Shown here: piece after piece, positions 54,864 through 64,000 of the stretch | Layout of the letters: every line of letters starts with the position of its first letter | How positions within the stretch are numbered: the first letter of the stretch is position 1 | Source of the DNA: Photorhabdus asymbiotica | GTDB taxonomy: Bacteria; Pseudomonadota; Gammaproteobacteria; Enterobacterales; Enterobacteriaceae | DNA: 64,000 nucleotides | Reading direction: 5' to 3' | Assembly: GCF_003634575.1 (NCBI RefSeq) | Contig: NZ_RBLJ01000005.1 | Location: 310,001-374,000 of the forward strand | Notes under the pieces: generated by a model | The model's database searches: none | What the model was told of the DNA's origin: nothing | The model's input: only the letters and a program-made list of their open reading frames with translations | Made by a program: the position numbers and the translations under genes

Positions 54864-56483
54864 CTACAGTTTAGGGCCTGCTTTTACCAAAGCTTCCCCT
54901 GCCGGGGTATCCGTGTATTTATCAAAGTTATCAACAAAACGATTTGCTAAATCTTTCGCCTTCTCTTCCCATTGAGATTTATCTGCATAAGTATTACGTG
55001 GATCAAGAATATGGGTATCAACACCAGGCAATGCAGTCGGAACAGCCAGTTCGAAAATGGGTAATTCGATCGTATCGGCTTCCTCAATATCACCGCTCAA
55101 AATGGCATCAATGATTCCACGAGTATCTTTAATAGAGATTCGCTTACCCGTACCATTCCAACCCGTATTAACCAAATAAGCTTTGGCCCCTGCGGCTTGC
55201 ATACGTTTTACCAATACCTCAGCGTACTGAGTTGGATGCAGCGTCAGGAACGCAGCACCGAAACATGCAGAAAATGTTGGTGTTGGTTCTGTCACACCAC
55301 GTTCTGTACCGGCTAGTTTTGCAGTGAAGCCAGATAAGAAGTGATATTGGGTCTGCTCTGGTGTCAGTCGAGATACCGGAGGTAACACACCAAATGCGTC
55401 TGCCGTCAGGAAGATTACCTTAGTAGCATGTCCCGCTTTAGAAACTGGTTTAACAATGTTTTCAATATGGTAGATAGGATAAGAAACACGCGTGTTTTCA
55501 GTTTTTGAACCATCATTGAAATCAACTATTCCATCTGCCAGTACAGTAACATTTTCCAGCAATGCATCACGTTTAATTGCATTGTAGATATCAGGTTCTG
55601 CTTCTTTAGACAGATTAATCGTTTTCGCGTAACAACCACCTTCAAAGTTGAATACACCATCATCATCCCAACCATGTTCATCATCACCAATCAGCTTACG
55701 CTTTGGATCGGTAGAAAGCGTGGTTTTACCTGTACCAGACAAGCCGAAGAAAATAGCAACATCCCCTTTCTCACCAACGTTGGCAGAACAGTGCATTGAA
55801 GCAATCCCTTTTAATGGCAACAGGTAGTTCATCATAGAGAACATCCCTTTCTTCATTTCGCCACCGTACCAGGTACCCCCGATCAGTTGCATGCGTTCTG
55901 TCAGGTTAAATGCAACAAAGTTCTCTGAGTTCAAACCCTGCTCTTTCCATTGCGGATTAGTACATTTTGCACCATTCATCACAATAAAGTCAGGTTTGAA
56001 TCCAGCCAGTTCTTCATCTGACGGCCGGATAAACATGTTTTTAACGAAGTGAGCCTGCCAAGCAACTTCGGTAATAAAGCGGACTTTTAGGCGTGTATCT
56101 GCATTCGCACCACAGAAAGCATCGACAATAAACAAACGTTTGCCTGAAAGCTGTTTAGTTACCAGACCTTTCAGATGCGTCCATGTTTCCTGCTGTAGAG
56201 GCTTGTTATCATTCTTGCCTTTTCCCTGGTCAGCCCACCATACGGTGTCACAAGTTACATCATCACGAACAATATACTTATCTTTAGGAGAACGGCCAGT
56301 GAAGATCCCCGTATCGACAGCCACAGCCCCCAGGTTGGTCAGAGTGCCACACTCGTAACCTTCGAGTGAAGGTTTGGTTTCTTCTGAAAATAACAGCTCA
56401 TAGCTTGGGTTATAAACAATTTCTCTAATATCATGGATTCCGTAGTCCGCGAGTTCCTGCGGGGTAATACCTTTAACACTCAT
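54864..56483 (-). CDS. pckA: ATP-dependent phosphoenolpyruvate carboxykinase
   Basis: PckA converts oxaloacetate and ATP to phosphoenolpyruvate, the first step of gluconeogenesis from C4 acids. The 539-residue product has the kinase-1a P-loop [11 protein letters not shown] and the kinase-2 region [20 protein letters not shown] with metal-binding Asp. The N-terminal half shows [13 protein letters not shown], as in E. coli PckA. AGGAG precedes the ATG. It is the first gene of the enterobacterial run pckA-hslO-hslR-igaA-nudE-mrcA. Confidence 0.97.
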   Translation of the reverse strand: MSVKGITPQELADYGIHDIREIVYNPSYELLFSEETKPSLEGYECGTLTNLGAVAVDTGIFTGRSPKDKYIVRDDVTCDTVWWADQGKGKNDNKPLQQETWTHLKGLVTKQLSGKRLFIVDAFCGANADTRLKVRFITEVAWQAHFVKNMFIRPSDEELAGFKPDFIVMNGAKCTNPQWKEQGLNSENFVAFNLTERMQLIGGTWYGGEMKKGMFSMMNYLLPLKGIASMHCSANVGEKGDVAIFFGLSGTGKTTLSTDPKRKLIGDDEHGWDDDGVFNFEGGCYAKTINLSKEAEPDIYNAIKRDALLENVTVLADGIVDFNDGSKTENTRVSYPIYHIENIVKPVSKAGHATKVIFLTADAFGVLPPVSRLTPEQTQYHFLSGFTAKLAGTERGVTEPTPTFSACFGAAFLTLHPTQYAEVLVKRMQAAGAKAYLVNTGWNGTGKRISIKDTRGIIDAILSGDIEEADTIELPIFELAVPTALPGVDTHILDPRNTYADKSQWEEKAKDLANRFVDNFDKYTDTPAGEALVKAGPKL

Positions 56484-56642
56484 GTCATTGCTCCTGGGTA
56501 GTCACACTTTTTCTGTGAGCAATGATAGATAATTATGATTAATTAACAGCGATTGCTATCAAAAAATTGAAAACCTATCATTTTTTTAGGTTTTATTTAG
56601 GATAAAAAGCCCGTAATAATCCTTTGAGTATTATGTACATTA

Positions 56643-56665
56643 GTAAAAAGGCGCGAATCCGCGCC
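56643..56665 (-). terminator. Rho-independent terminator of hslO
   Basis: GGCGCG-AATC-CGCGCC is a perfect stem-loop followed on the minus strand by CTTTTTACT, about 35 bases after the hslO stop. Confidence 0.88.
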
Positions 56666-56698
56666 CTAACTAAAAGGTAAAAAGTCTTATTTAGCAAA

Positions 56699-57571
56699 TT
56701 AATGTAACCGACTCTTTTTTTCTGACTTAATTTCAGCGATATCATTAGCATCAAAAATATAATGCGCACCACAGTACTCACACCCCATATTAATGTTGCC
56801 ATCTTTCTGCAAAATATGATTAACATCTTCATCAGAAAGTGTCACTAACGTGTCAGCACACCGTTGACGAGAGCAAGTACAACGGAATTCAACCCCTTGT
56901 GGTTCATACAATGTCACATCTTCTTCATGATAAAGACGACGCAAAATCTCTTTAACTTCCAGTGAGAAGAGTTCTTCACCTTTAATGGTGGCAGTAAGTT
57001 GCACCAGATGATCAAATGCCTCCTCACTATTCTGTTCTGCCGTCGGCAGAACCTGTAATAGCATACCAGCAGCAGCGATATTTCCATCTTGACTACCGGT
57101 ACGGATAAACAAACGAGTTGGTAACTGTTCAGACTGTCTGAAATAATCATCCAGACAATCCGCCAGAGTTTCACCTTCCAAAGCAACCACACCTTGGTAA
57201 CGTTCACCATGAGTTGGGGTAATGGTAATCACCATATAACCCGTCCCAACCATCTGCTTCAGACTGCTGTTTTCAGCAATTAATCCGTCAATACGAGCAA
57301 CACCGCGCATCTGTTGTTGGTGATTACCATTAATCACCGCCAATTTTACCGGACCATCTCCCTGAATTTGAACAGTAATATCTCCATCAAATTTCAGTGT
57401 CGCCGTTAATAAGCTGGTTGCAACTAACAATTCTCCCAATAATTGTTGTACTGGCTGCGGGTAACCATGATTTTCCAAAATATGCTGGTAAGTCTCACTG
57501 GCTAAAACCAGCTCACCACGCACAGAATAATTCTCAAATAAAAAGCGGTGTAATTGGTCTTGTTTAGACAT
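56699..57571 (-). CDS. hslO: Redox-regulated chaperone Hsp33
   Basis: Hsp33 is a holdase activated by oxidation of its C-terminal zinc centre. The 290-residue sequence matches E. coli HslO, and the four zinc cysteines are intact in [10 protein letters not shown] (CxC) and [10 protein letters not shown] (CxxC). It lies 26 bases after hslR and is expressed with it. A GAGAGATA site precedes the ATG. Confidence 0.96.
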   Translation of the reverse strand: MSKQDQLHRFLFENYSVRGELVLASETYQHILENHGYPQPVQQLLGELLVATSLLTATLKFDGDITVQIQGDGPVKLAVINGNHQQQMRGVARIDGLIAENSSLKQMVGTGYMVITITPTHGERYQGVVALEGETLADCLDDYFRQSEQLPTRLFIRTGSQDGNIAAAGMLLQVLPTAEQNSEEAFDHLVQLTATIKGEELFSLEVKEILRRLYHEEDVTLYEPQGVEFRCTCSRQRCADTLVTLSDEDVNHILQKDGNINMGCEYCGAHYIFDANDIAEIKSEKKSRLH

Positions 57572-57597
57572 AAATATCTCTCATCTTTATGAGCAGG

Positions 57598-58014
57598 CTA
57601 TTCCGGCTCACTCAATTTGGTGTTTTTAAATTTAATCAACGTGCGCCTTTCTTTTTTATCCGGTCGGCGATCAGGATGAGGCATAGTTAATGCATTCATT
57701 TTACGGGCTATTGCCATTTTTTCCCGATTAGCAATACTTGCTTCAGTTTCTCGGTAAAGTTGCTGAGCTTCTGGCGCACTGCGCCGGTGACTGCTTAACG
57801 CAAGAACTTCAACTGTACGCTCATCATTACCCTGACGTAATTTAATCTCAGCCCTCAGTTCAACCAATTTACTCGGTTTACTTCTTTGACCATTATAGTG
57901 AACTTTACCACCATCTATCATTTCCCGCGCAACCGCCCGCGTTTTATAAAAACGGGCAGCCCATAGCCACTTATCCAGACGGACAGCTTGATTGGAGTCT
58001 GAATTATCCTTCAT
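57598..58014 (-). CDS. hslR: Ribosome-associated heat shock protein Hsp15
   Basis: Hsp15 binds free 50S subunits carrying nascent chains after heat shock. The 138-residue protein has an N-terminal S4 RNA-binding domain (VRLDKWLWAARFYKTRAVAR, then GGKVHYNGQRSKPSK) and a basic C-terminal tail. It matches E. coli HslR in length and order, and lies between igaA and hslO. Confidence 0.96.
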   Translation of the reverse strand: MKDNSDSNQAVRLDKWLWAARFYKTRAVAREMIDGGKVHYNGQRSKPSKLVELRAEIKLRQGNDERTVEVLALSSHRRSAPEAQQLYRETEASIANREKMAIARKMNALTMPHPDRRPDKKERRTLIKFKNTKLSEPE

Positions 58015-58070
58015 TATTTTCTCCTAATATCAGCGCTGGTAAAAAGCAGAGCGTAGCACACCATCGCCGA

Positions 58071-60182
58071 TTATCGCCAACATGTAGGAGAGAAAGTCAT
58101 ATTGAAACAGTTATCGTAATACTGCTTAATTTTGCTGAAACGTTGTTTGTTTTGCCGATTTTTCTTAACAACTAATACAAGATTAATGATCAACGTAGCA
58201 AAAAGGACCAAGAGTAAAAGAGTGGTACCGATACAACGAGCAAGTGTCATGGAATCCAGCATGCTATGCAACACAATACGGTGGGTTCCATTAGCGTCCT
58301 CAGATAATTCCGTGATAATCCCCGTTGTCTCAAAGGGGGTTTGCAACAACATATCTGATAACCGCTGTAAATCGTGCCACTGTTCCAACGCACTATGATC
58401 ATAAGAGATGCTCAGCGGCATCATATATTCAACCAACTGCTTGCCTTCATCACTGATCAGCAGAACCCCTCCTGGAGAAGGACTATTAAGCAGTATTGCT
58501 GCTTTGTCTATTTCCCGATAGATAAAGGACGATGTGGTCGCATCAACTAACTTCCCCAAGGCTTCAGCCCCTGCCGGACGCAATAAGACATTGATATCAT
58601 CAAACTTGCCACTTTTTGCATCTTTTAACAAAGCTTCCCAATCATTAGCACTGCCAAGGTTAACCAAAGCATTCTTCAATCGAAAGCAGTCTGCTTCTTT
58701 TCCACATAAATTCTTCGTTTTCAATATAATATCGGAAAAATTATCCAACAAAATCATTCCAGATTTGGACATTTTCGGAGTCAGATCTGGATTAACGGCA
58801 TCATTGTTTTCTTGTAGACGCAGTTGCTTATTAACAGTTGCAATTAGTTTAGCTGCATTTTCTATAATTTCTGATTCCGGCATTGGTAGTGGGTTAGTAC
58901 TATTCCAATATATTCCTGAGCAATCGAACGGAGAAAAACGAACGTCTCCCTTGCCATTCATATTATCCGGCGGCATATAACACATGCCAATTCCTTTTGC
59001 TTTCAAGACATCCCCAACCCGCAACTCCATTCTGTCTATCGCATTAGCATCAGTGACAACCTTTGTGTTACTACCATGCAACCAGACAAAGCTGAGCTTC
59101 ATTGGTACACTAATTGGCTGATAAAGGTAGAGCAGCAACATAATAAGCAAACTGCTACCAATCATCATTAGATTTTTCCCATAACGGTGATAGGGATAAT
59201 TCTTCTCTTCATCATGCAGAGAAAGATAATGCCCTTGTCTGACGACCTGACCATTAGTGTAAATATCAATATTGGTTTGTTGATCAAGATTATGAATAAT
59301 ATAGGGCTGCCAATGAGTTGGATAAATCAAATCAATCCCACCCAGAGAAATATTACTCATTTGTCCTTGTTCAAATTCTCCAAACAATCCCCACCGTCTT
59401 GGCATACCAGTAAAACAATGAATATCCTGGCGTCTGCGTACCGAGAGTGGGCAGAATAACGACCAGAAGCTAACAGCTATTAAACTGCCTGCAATCAACA
59501 TCAGCCATGGCAAAAGTAATGCCGGTGAAAGTAATGCAAGGAACCAAATCAAAAATCCGAGACACAGAAATCCCCCCTCCCAAATACCCGATGAGTGATT
59601 CAACCGGTATTCTTCCGGTGTCTCTTTGCGAATACCTTGGAATTTTACACTGGTATCGCCATTTTTCTGGATCGATGCCTGCTGATGAGATGCATCTGAA
59701 ACTACCAGAGCTGAAGGGAAATCCCGCTGAAAGTCTTTTAAGAAATGGCCATTAATCGAAATGACAAGCGGTATTGTCGCAGTATGAACGACATCAATAA
59801 TGTTTCTCTGTTTAATAAAGGGCTCAAAGAAAAATGGCAAATGAACTTCTGCCATATCAATATAATAACGCCAGCTATGTGGTTCATCTGTAGCAACAGC
59901 AAACCGGGTAATGGCATTACAGATAGTATAAATCGTGTCATTTTCGCCTACCAAGGCTGGCCAAGTTGTTTTATTGACACGATCTGTTACTGGCGGTAAT
60001 ACACGATTCAAATAACATTCAATGGCCTGATATTCATCAGCATTAAGTTTACGGCAAGTTGGCTCAGCAACAGAAGGCAAGTAACGGACATTATCATGCA
60101 ACTTCCATCTGAAAATCAGAAAGGAAGCCATTATAATCAGGCTAATGATCAAGATAGCCAATATAATGACCGTTACGCTCAT
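58071..60182 (-). CDS. igaA: Rcs phosphorelay membrane repressor IgaA
   Basis: IgaA (YrfF, UmoB) is an inner-membrane protein that restrains the RcsCDB envelope-stress relay. The protein (703 residues from 60182, where GGAGGG precedes ATG) has an N-terminal helix (SVTVIILAILIISLIIMASF), two further membrane segments around residues 200-260, a large periplasmic part with CYMPPDN and paired cysteines, and a C-terminal helix. The frame upstream to 60233 is not conserved. Gene order with hslR and nudE is as in other Enterobacterales. Confidence 0.94.
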   Translation of the reverse strand: MSVTVIILAILIISLIIMASFLIFRWKLHDNVRYLPSVAEPTCRKLNADEYQAIECYLNRVLPPVTDRVNKTTWPALVGENDTIYTICNAITRFAVATDEPHSWRYYIDMAEVHLPFFFEPFIKQRNIIDVVHTATIPLVISINGHFLKDFQRDFPSALVVSDASHQQASIQKNGDTSVKFQGIRKETPEEYRLNHSSGIWEGGFLCLGFLIWFLALLSPALLLPWLMLIAGSLIAVSFWSLFCPLSVRRRQDIHCFTGMPRRWGLFGEFEQGQMSNISLGGIDLIYPTHWQPYIIHNLDQQTNIDIYTNGQVVRQGHYLSLHDEEKNYPYHRYGKNLMMIGSSLLIMLLLYLYQPISVPMKLSFVWLHGSNTKVVTDANAIDRMELRVGDVLKAKGIGMCYMPPDNMNGKGDVRFSPFDCSGIYWNSTNPLPMPESEIIENAAKLIATVNKQLRLQENNDAVNPDLTPKMSKSGMILLDNFSDIILKTKNLCGKEADCFRLKNALVNLGSANDWEALLKDAKSGKFDDINVLLRPAGAEALGKLVDATTSSFIYREIDKAAILLNSPSPGGVLLISDEGKQLVEYMMPLSISYDHSALEQWHDLQRLSDMLLQTPFETTGIITELSEDANGTHRIVLHSMLDSMTLARCIGTTLLLLVLFATLIINLVLVVKKNRQNKQRFSKIKQYYDNCFNMTFSPTCWR

Positions 60183-60525
60183 TCTTCCCTCCCACATCCA
60201 TGACAATATTGCTGCTTGCAGAATAACAACCACACATTAAGCTCTGAATCAGGCCATTCCAATTTTTAACATATTTTACAATAAGTTATATAATATCACT
60301 TCGAACTACTTATAATATAACTCTATTTCCTATGAGGATTAAAGATAACAGTAACAGCAATGACCAGCGATAATCACTATCATTTATTAAAATAATCGGC
60401 CATATTTAGTCAAGCTATGGAGTGTCCCCAATTTCGCCATGAAATCTAAGGTTAACGAAATAATTCATGACGTAATGATGCATAGATACTCAACTCAATC
60501 AATATTAATACCGTCAGGGGCAATT
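60183..60525. other. Divergent promoter region igaA-nudE
   Basis: The region holds the igaA (leftward) and nudE (rightward) promoters. A weak Fur-like sequence (GATAATCACTATCATT near 60368) is noted but has several mismatches. Short frames at its right end precede the nudE start and are not conserved. Confidence 0.45.
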
Positions 60526-61074
60526 ATGAATGACCCGAAAAACCCTAAAATCTTGAACATAGAGAATATTGCCCATTCACGTTTATTCCACATTCAATCA
60601 GTAGATCTCGAATTCAGTAACGGCGTAAAACGTGTTTATGAGCGGATGCGGCCAGCCAACCGGGAAGCTGTTCTGATAATCCCAATCCTTGGTGATGAGT
60701 TGTTACTCATCCGAGAGTATGCAGTAGGTATTGAACAATACGAATTAAGTTTTCCTAAAGGTGCTATCGACCCTGGCGAAAGTATCCTTGAGGCAGCCAA
60801 CCGTGAATTGAAAGAAGAAGTCGGTTTTGGTGCCAGGAAGATAGAACAATTAGCCAAACTCACCATGGCACCTTCCTATTTTTCTAACAAAATGAACATT
60901 GTTATTGCCGAAAATCTCTATCCAGAAAGTCTGAAAGGAGATGAACCAGAACCATTGCTACAAATACGCTGGCCAATAGCAGATATGATGTCATTACTAG
61001 ATCACGCTGACTTCAACGAAGCACGAAATGTCAGTGCCCTGTTTTTGGCACAAAAATACTTACAGCATCGCTAA
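60526..61074 (+). CDS. nudE: ADP-compounds hydrolase NudE
   Basis: NudE hydrolyses ADP-ribose, Ap3A, NADH and similar substrates. The 182-residue product has the complete Nudix box GAIDPGESILEAANRE, continued by LKEEVGF, with the metal-binding RELKEE. The start at 60526 (MNDPKNPKILN) is preceded by AGGGG and aligns with E. coli; the frame upstream to 60439 is not conserved. It converges with mrcA. Confidence 0.95.
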   Translation: MNDPKNPKILNIENIAHSRLFHIQSVDLEFSNGVKRVYERMRPANREAVLIIPILGDELLLIREYAVGIEQYELSFPKGAIDPGESILEAANRELKEEVGFGARKIEQLAKLTMAPSYFSNKMNIVIAENLYPESLKGDEPEPLLQIRWPIADMMSLLDHADFNEARNVSALFLAQKYLQHR

Positions 61075-61085
61075 AGTTAACAAAC

Positions 61086-61120
61086 AGGCACAACAGCTCT
61101 TCCCTGTCGTGCCTATTTTA
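61086..61120. terminator. Terminator between nudE and mrcA
   Basis: AGGCACAACAG and CTGTCGTGCCT form an 11-bp stem with one mismatch and are followed on the plus strand by ATTTTATTT, 11 bases after the nudE stop. Confidence 0.8.
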
Positions 61121-61124
61121 TTTA

Positions 61125-63653
61125 TCAGAACAATTCTTGGCTTTCACCATCTTCAATCAAGGTTGTACCAACTTCCTGTATTGCACTTTCTGTAGGCTGA
61201 GTTCCATCAATGAAGTATTCACTGCGAGTATCCCCACCTCCGCCAGCAAGTTTCCCTGTCCTACGATCTATCACGACAGAAACAATACCCGGAGGAGGCG
61301 CTATTTCTTTTTCAGCAACCCCCTCCAGTGCCACTTTCATAAAGTCATCCCAAATTGGCTGTGCACTCTTCGCACCCGCCTCACCGCCACCAGCGGCAGT
61401 ACGACCAAGACTTCTACGGTGGTCATCAAAACCAATCCAGACGGTTGTCACAATATCCGGTCCATAACCAGAGAACCAAGCATCTTTTGAACTGTTAGTT
61501 GTACCAGTTTTGCCACCAATATCACGACGTTTCAGATCACGCGAGGCGCGCCAACCCGTACCAGTCCAACCTGGCTCACCAAAAATATTCGAATTCAGGG
61601 CATCATGGATCAAAAATGCCAGAGGAGTACTGATAACATGAGGAGCATACTTTTGCTCATTTTCATTACCATCCATTACCGGTACTTTTTCTAATTCAGG
61701 TAACGGCAATATCTCCTGTTGGCTAACATGAGATTGAGCTACATTTTCAATCGAGTTTTCAGAAAGTTCGATTGAACGTGCAGTATCACCATAAATCACC
61801 GGAATATCACATTGCGAACATGCAACCTTAGGTCTGGCTTCAAACAGAATATCTCCATCTTCATTTTCAATCTTAGTAATGAAGTAAGGATCAACCAGAT
61901 AACCGCCATTTGACATGACCGAATATCCACGTACCACCTGCATTGGTGTAAACGATGGAGCCCCCAAAGCCAAAGATTCTGTACGAACAATATTTTTCCC
62001 TGGGAAGCCAAATCGTTGTAAGTAGTCCGCGGCATAATCCACCCCCATTGCACGCATTGCGCGAACCATCACGACATTCTTCGATTGCCCTAACCCTTGA
62101 CGCAAACGGATTGGCCCAGCATAAGTTGGCGGTGAGTTTTTCGGACGCCAATCAGTACCCGCTCCCGCATCCCAGCGGCTAATTGGCAGGTCATTGAGCA
62201 AAGAAGCCAGTGTCAACCCCTTATCCATCGCTGCCGCATAAAGAAACGGTTTAATATTAGAGCCAATTTGACGTAATGATTGAGTAACTCGGTTAAATTT
62301 ACTCAAATTGAAGTCAAACCCACCCACTAGTGCCTTCACAGCACCATCATTAGGATCAATAGAAACTAGAGCAACATTAACTTCCGGTATTTGTGCCAAC
62401 CACCAGATATCTTTTACTTTTCGCACCCAAACTTGTTCACCCGCCTGAACCACCTCATTCACACTACGAGGAACTGCACCCTGTGCATTATCAGATCTGA
62501 ACTTTCTGGCCCAGCGAACACCTGCCATTGGCAATTCTACATTGCTGCCATCAGCCAACATTACTGTTGCCCGATCAGTACTTACTCTGGTCACCACTGC
62601 CGGCATTAACGGGTCATAATTTGGCAGTGTTTTCAGTTTCTTAAGGATCTGCTCCTGAGACCAGCCGGATTCACCTACTTTCCACAAGACCTCCTGCGCC
62701 CCGCGGTAGCCATGACGTACATCATAATCAATGGTGTTATTACGAGCCGCCTCTACGGCTGCTAACTGAAGTTTACGGGTAATGGTGGTATAAACTTTAT
62801 AACCGTCGGTATAAGCATTCTCACCATAGCGCTCAATCATCTCCTGACGTACCATCTCAGATAAATATGGAGCAGAAAAAGCAATTTGAGGAGCATGGTA
62901 ATTAGCCACCAGCTTTTCATTTCTGGCTTGATTATATTGCTGCTGAGTAATGTAACCCTGATCGAGCATACGACTCAAAACCACATTCCGACGGTTAATT
63001 GCCCGACCATAAGAATAAAGTGGGTTAAAAGTAGAAGGAGCCTTTGGTAAACCGGCAATCATGGCTATTTCGCTCAGTGTCAACTCATTGACGCTCTTAC
63101 CAAAATAAACTTGGGCCGCCGCTCCGACACCATAAGCCCGGTAACCAAGGTAAATTTTATTGAGATAAAGTTCGAGAATCTCATCTTTATTCAGTAACTG
63201 CTCAATCCTGATAGCAAGAAAAACTTCCTTGATTTTACGCGTCAACGTTTTTTCAGGGCTGAGAAAGAAATTTCTCGCCAATTGCTGAGTAATAGTACTT
63301 GCCCCTTGTGAAGCACGCCCTGAACTCACGGCTACAGATGCTGCCCGGATAATCCCTACAGGGTCAACACCGTGGTGTTCATAGAAACGACTGTCCTCCG
63401 TTGCAATGAATGCTTTCACCATAATCGGTGGAATTTCGGACAGCGTAAGAGGCATACGGCGCTTTTCACCATACTGAGCAATAAGCTCCCCATCCGCACT
63501 GAACACCTGCATTGGTGTCTGTAATCGCACATCTTTTAATGTCGCCACATCAGGTAACTGAGGCTCGATATATTTGTACATGCCAAAAATCGAGACCGTT
63601 CCCAGAAAAATGCAACACACGACAAAGATTAAAAAATACTTTACGAACTTCAC
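61125..63653 (-). CDS. mrcA: Bifunctional penicillin-binding protein 1A
   Basis: PBP1A polymerises and cross-links peptidoglycan. The 842-residue protein has an N-terminal membrane anchor (FLIFVVCCIFLGTVSIFGMY), a GT51 transglycosylase domain with the catalytic Glu in FIATEDSRFYEHHGVD and QGASTITQQLARN, and a transpeptidase domain with SNIKPF (SxxK), SKN and KTGTTN. Length matches E. coli PBP1A (850). It is transcribed divergently from hofM, with about 120 bases between. Confidence 0.96.
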   Translation of the reverse strand: MKFVKYFLIFVVCCIFLGTVSIFGMYKYIEPQLPDVATLKDVRLQTPMQVFSADGELIAQYGEKRRMPLTLSEIPPIMVKAFIATEDSRFYEHHGVDPVGIIRAASVAVSSGRASQGASTITQQLARNFFLSPEKTLTRKIKEVFLAIRIEQLLNKDEILELYLNKIYLGYRAYGVGAAAQVYFGKSVNELTLSEIAMIAGLPKAPSTFNPLYSYGRAINRRNVVLSRMLDQGYITQQQYNQARNEKLVANYHAPQIAFSAPYLSEMVRQEMIERYGENAYTDGYKVYTTITRKLQLAAVEAARNNTIDYDVRHGYRGAQEVLWKVGESGWSQEQILKKLKTLPNYDPLMPAVVTRVSTDRATVMLADGSNVELPMAGVRWARKFRSDNAQGAVPRSVNEVVQAGEQVWVRKVKDIWWLAQIPEVNVALVSIDPNDGAVKALVGGFDFNLSKFNRVTQSLRQIGSNIKPFLYAAAMDKGLTLASLLNDLPISRWDAGAGTDWRPKNSPPTYAGPIRLRQGLGQSKNVVMVRAMRAMGVDYAADYLQRFGFPGKNIVRTESLALGAPSFTPMQVVRGYSVMSNGGYLVDPYFITKIENEDGDILFEARPKVACSQCDIPVIYGDTARSIELSENSIENVAQSHVSQQEILPLPELEKVPVMDGNENEQKYAPHVISTPLAFLIHDALNSNIFGEPGWTGTGWRASRDLKRRDIGGKTGTTNSSKDAWFSGYGPDIVTTVWIGFDDHRRSLGRTAAGGGEAGAKSAQPIWDDFMKVALEGVAEKEIAPPPGIVSVVIDRRTGKLAGGGGDTRSEYFIDGTQPTESAIQEVGTTLIEDGESQELF

Positions 63654-63772
63654 CTGAAATTTCCCATGCCACGTTAGTTGGGTGGTTTATAAACGATTGG
63701 CGCGTAGTATAAAGGTTACACAACACCTTGAATACGGTCTTTTATTAAAATTACTGATATGGAGATCGCCAT

Positions 63773-64000
63773 ATGTACTCACCAAAGTGGTATGTCGGAT
63801 TGGACATCCAAAATGGCATCGTTCGTGCCGTCGCAGCTATAAAACGCCGTGATGGTTGGCAGCTTCGCCATTGCTGGCAATATCTTTTACCTGATGTGGT
63901 TATGCCAGAAGGTCGTTTACAACGACCAGAAATATTACGCGACATTTTAAATCAATGGCGGCAGAAATTACCTAAAAAAATCAGTTTCAGACTCGCTTTA
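63773..64000 (+). CDS. hofM: HofM/PilM-like pilus-assembly protein, N-terminal part
   Basis: The frame starts at 63773 with GGAG seven bases upstream and runs off the window after 76 codons. The start (MYSPKWYVGLDIQNG) resembles the PilM/HofM actin-like N-terminus, and position divergent from mrcA is exactly that of hofM in E. coli. HofM belongs to the DNA-uptake/type IV pilus-like hofMNOPQ operon, which lets cells use DNA as a nutrient. Only the partial sequence supports this. Confidence 0.8.
   Translation, partial: MYSPKWYVGLDIQNGIVRAVAAIKRRDGWQLRHCWQYLLPDVVMPEGRLQRPEILRDILNQWRQKLPKKISFRLAL

Noticed and set aside
60360-60385. Fur box upstream of nudE
   Set aside because: GATAATCACTATCATT has several mismatches to the consensus and the gene is not an expected Fur target, so it is treated as chance similarity.

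Overview
This window is chromosomal DNA of an enterobacterium of the Morganellaceae, most likely Photorhabdus (Xenorhabdus is the alternative). The evidence is AT-rich intergenic DNA with many ERIC elements, backbone proteins that align closely with E. coli orthologues (PrlC, RsmJ, GdhA, UspA, UspB, PitA, PckA, HslO, HslR, IgaA, NudE, MrcA), and accessory genes typical of insect-associated bacteria (orphan Hcp, DUF4225 protein, natural-product-type enzymes). Identifications come from reading the translations against remembered families; no database search was run.

Layout. (1) 1-1.2 kb: the end of an AlaX-like tRNA-editing protein and a remnant of an ATP-binding regulator. (2) 1.3-11.1 kb: a complete D-glucuronate uptake and catabolism locus. 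A TRAP transporter imports the sugar; UxaC, UxuB, UxuA, KdgK and KdgA convert it to pyruvate and glyceraldehyde-3-phosphate; an UxuR/ExuR-like GntR regulator sits inside, with TTGGT-NN-ACCAA operators and a CRP-like site in the divergent promoter. (3) 11.3-13 kb: an anti-phage dCTP/dCMP deaminase (AvcD type) overlapping a previously untracked 53-codon gene. (4) 13.3-20.6 kb: four tandem paralogues of a cytosolic serine-beta-lactamase-fold hydrolase, with mosaic similarity, shared hairpin terminators and two Fur-like boxes. (5) 20.7-24.9 kb: a compact putative guanidino natural-product cluster comprising an arginine:glycine amidinotransferase-like enzyme, a membrane di-iron desaturase, a 2-oxoglutarate oxygenase and a DMT exporter. 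(6) 25-28.4 kb: an unknown small gene, an ERIC element, a secreted alpha/beta hydrolase, a broken DNA glycosylase gene and selC (tRNA-Sec), a classical island insertion site.

(7) 28.6-33.5 kb: backbone prlC-rsmJ, gdhA and uspA. (8) 33.5-36.3 kb: an accessory insertion between uspA and uspB containing transposase debris, an ERIC-disrupted DUF4225 gene with a small membrane partner, and an orphan Hcp. (9) 36.7-40.3 kb: uspB, pitA and yhiN. (10) 40.3-50.3 kb: accessory genes including two coupled membrane proteins, an alpha/beta hydrolase plus Baeyer-Villiger monooxygenase pair, cyanase, a pullulanase lipoprotein and an ERIC-broken small protein. (11) 50.8-53.4 kb: an exported GlcG/HbpS-like protein beside a FixJ-type two-component system. 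(12) 53.7-54.8 kb: the small RNA RyhB with a perfect Fur box, then pirin yhhW broken by an ERIC. (13) 54.8-64 kb: the backbone run pckA, hslO, hslR, igaA, nudE, mrcA and the start of hofM.

Seven ERIC elements are present. Three interrupt genes, and the interrupted frames can be rebuilt exactly if each insertion duplicated a TA dinucleotide. The best candidates for undescribed biology are the amidinotransferase cluster, the four-copy hydrolase array, the small gene coupled to the deaminase, and the GlcG-like protein with its two-component system.
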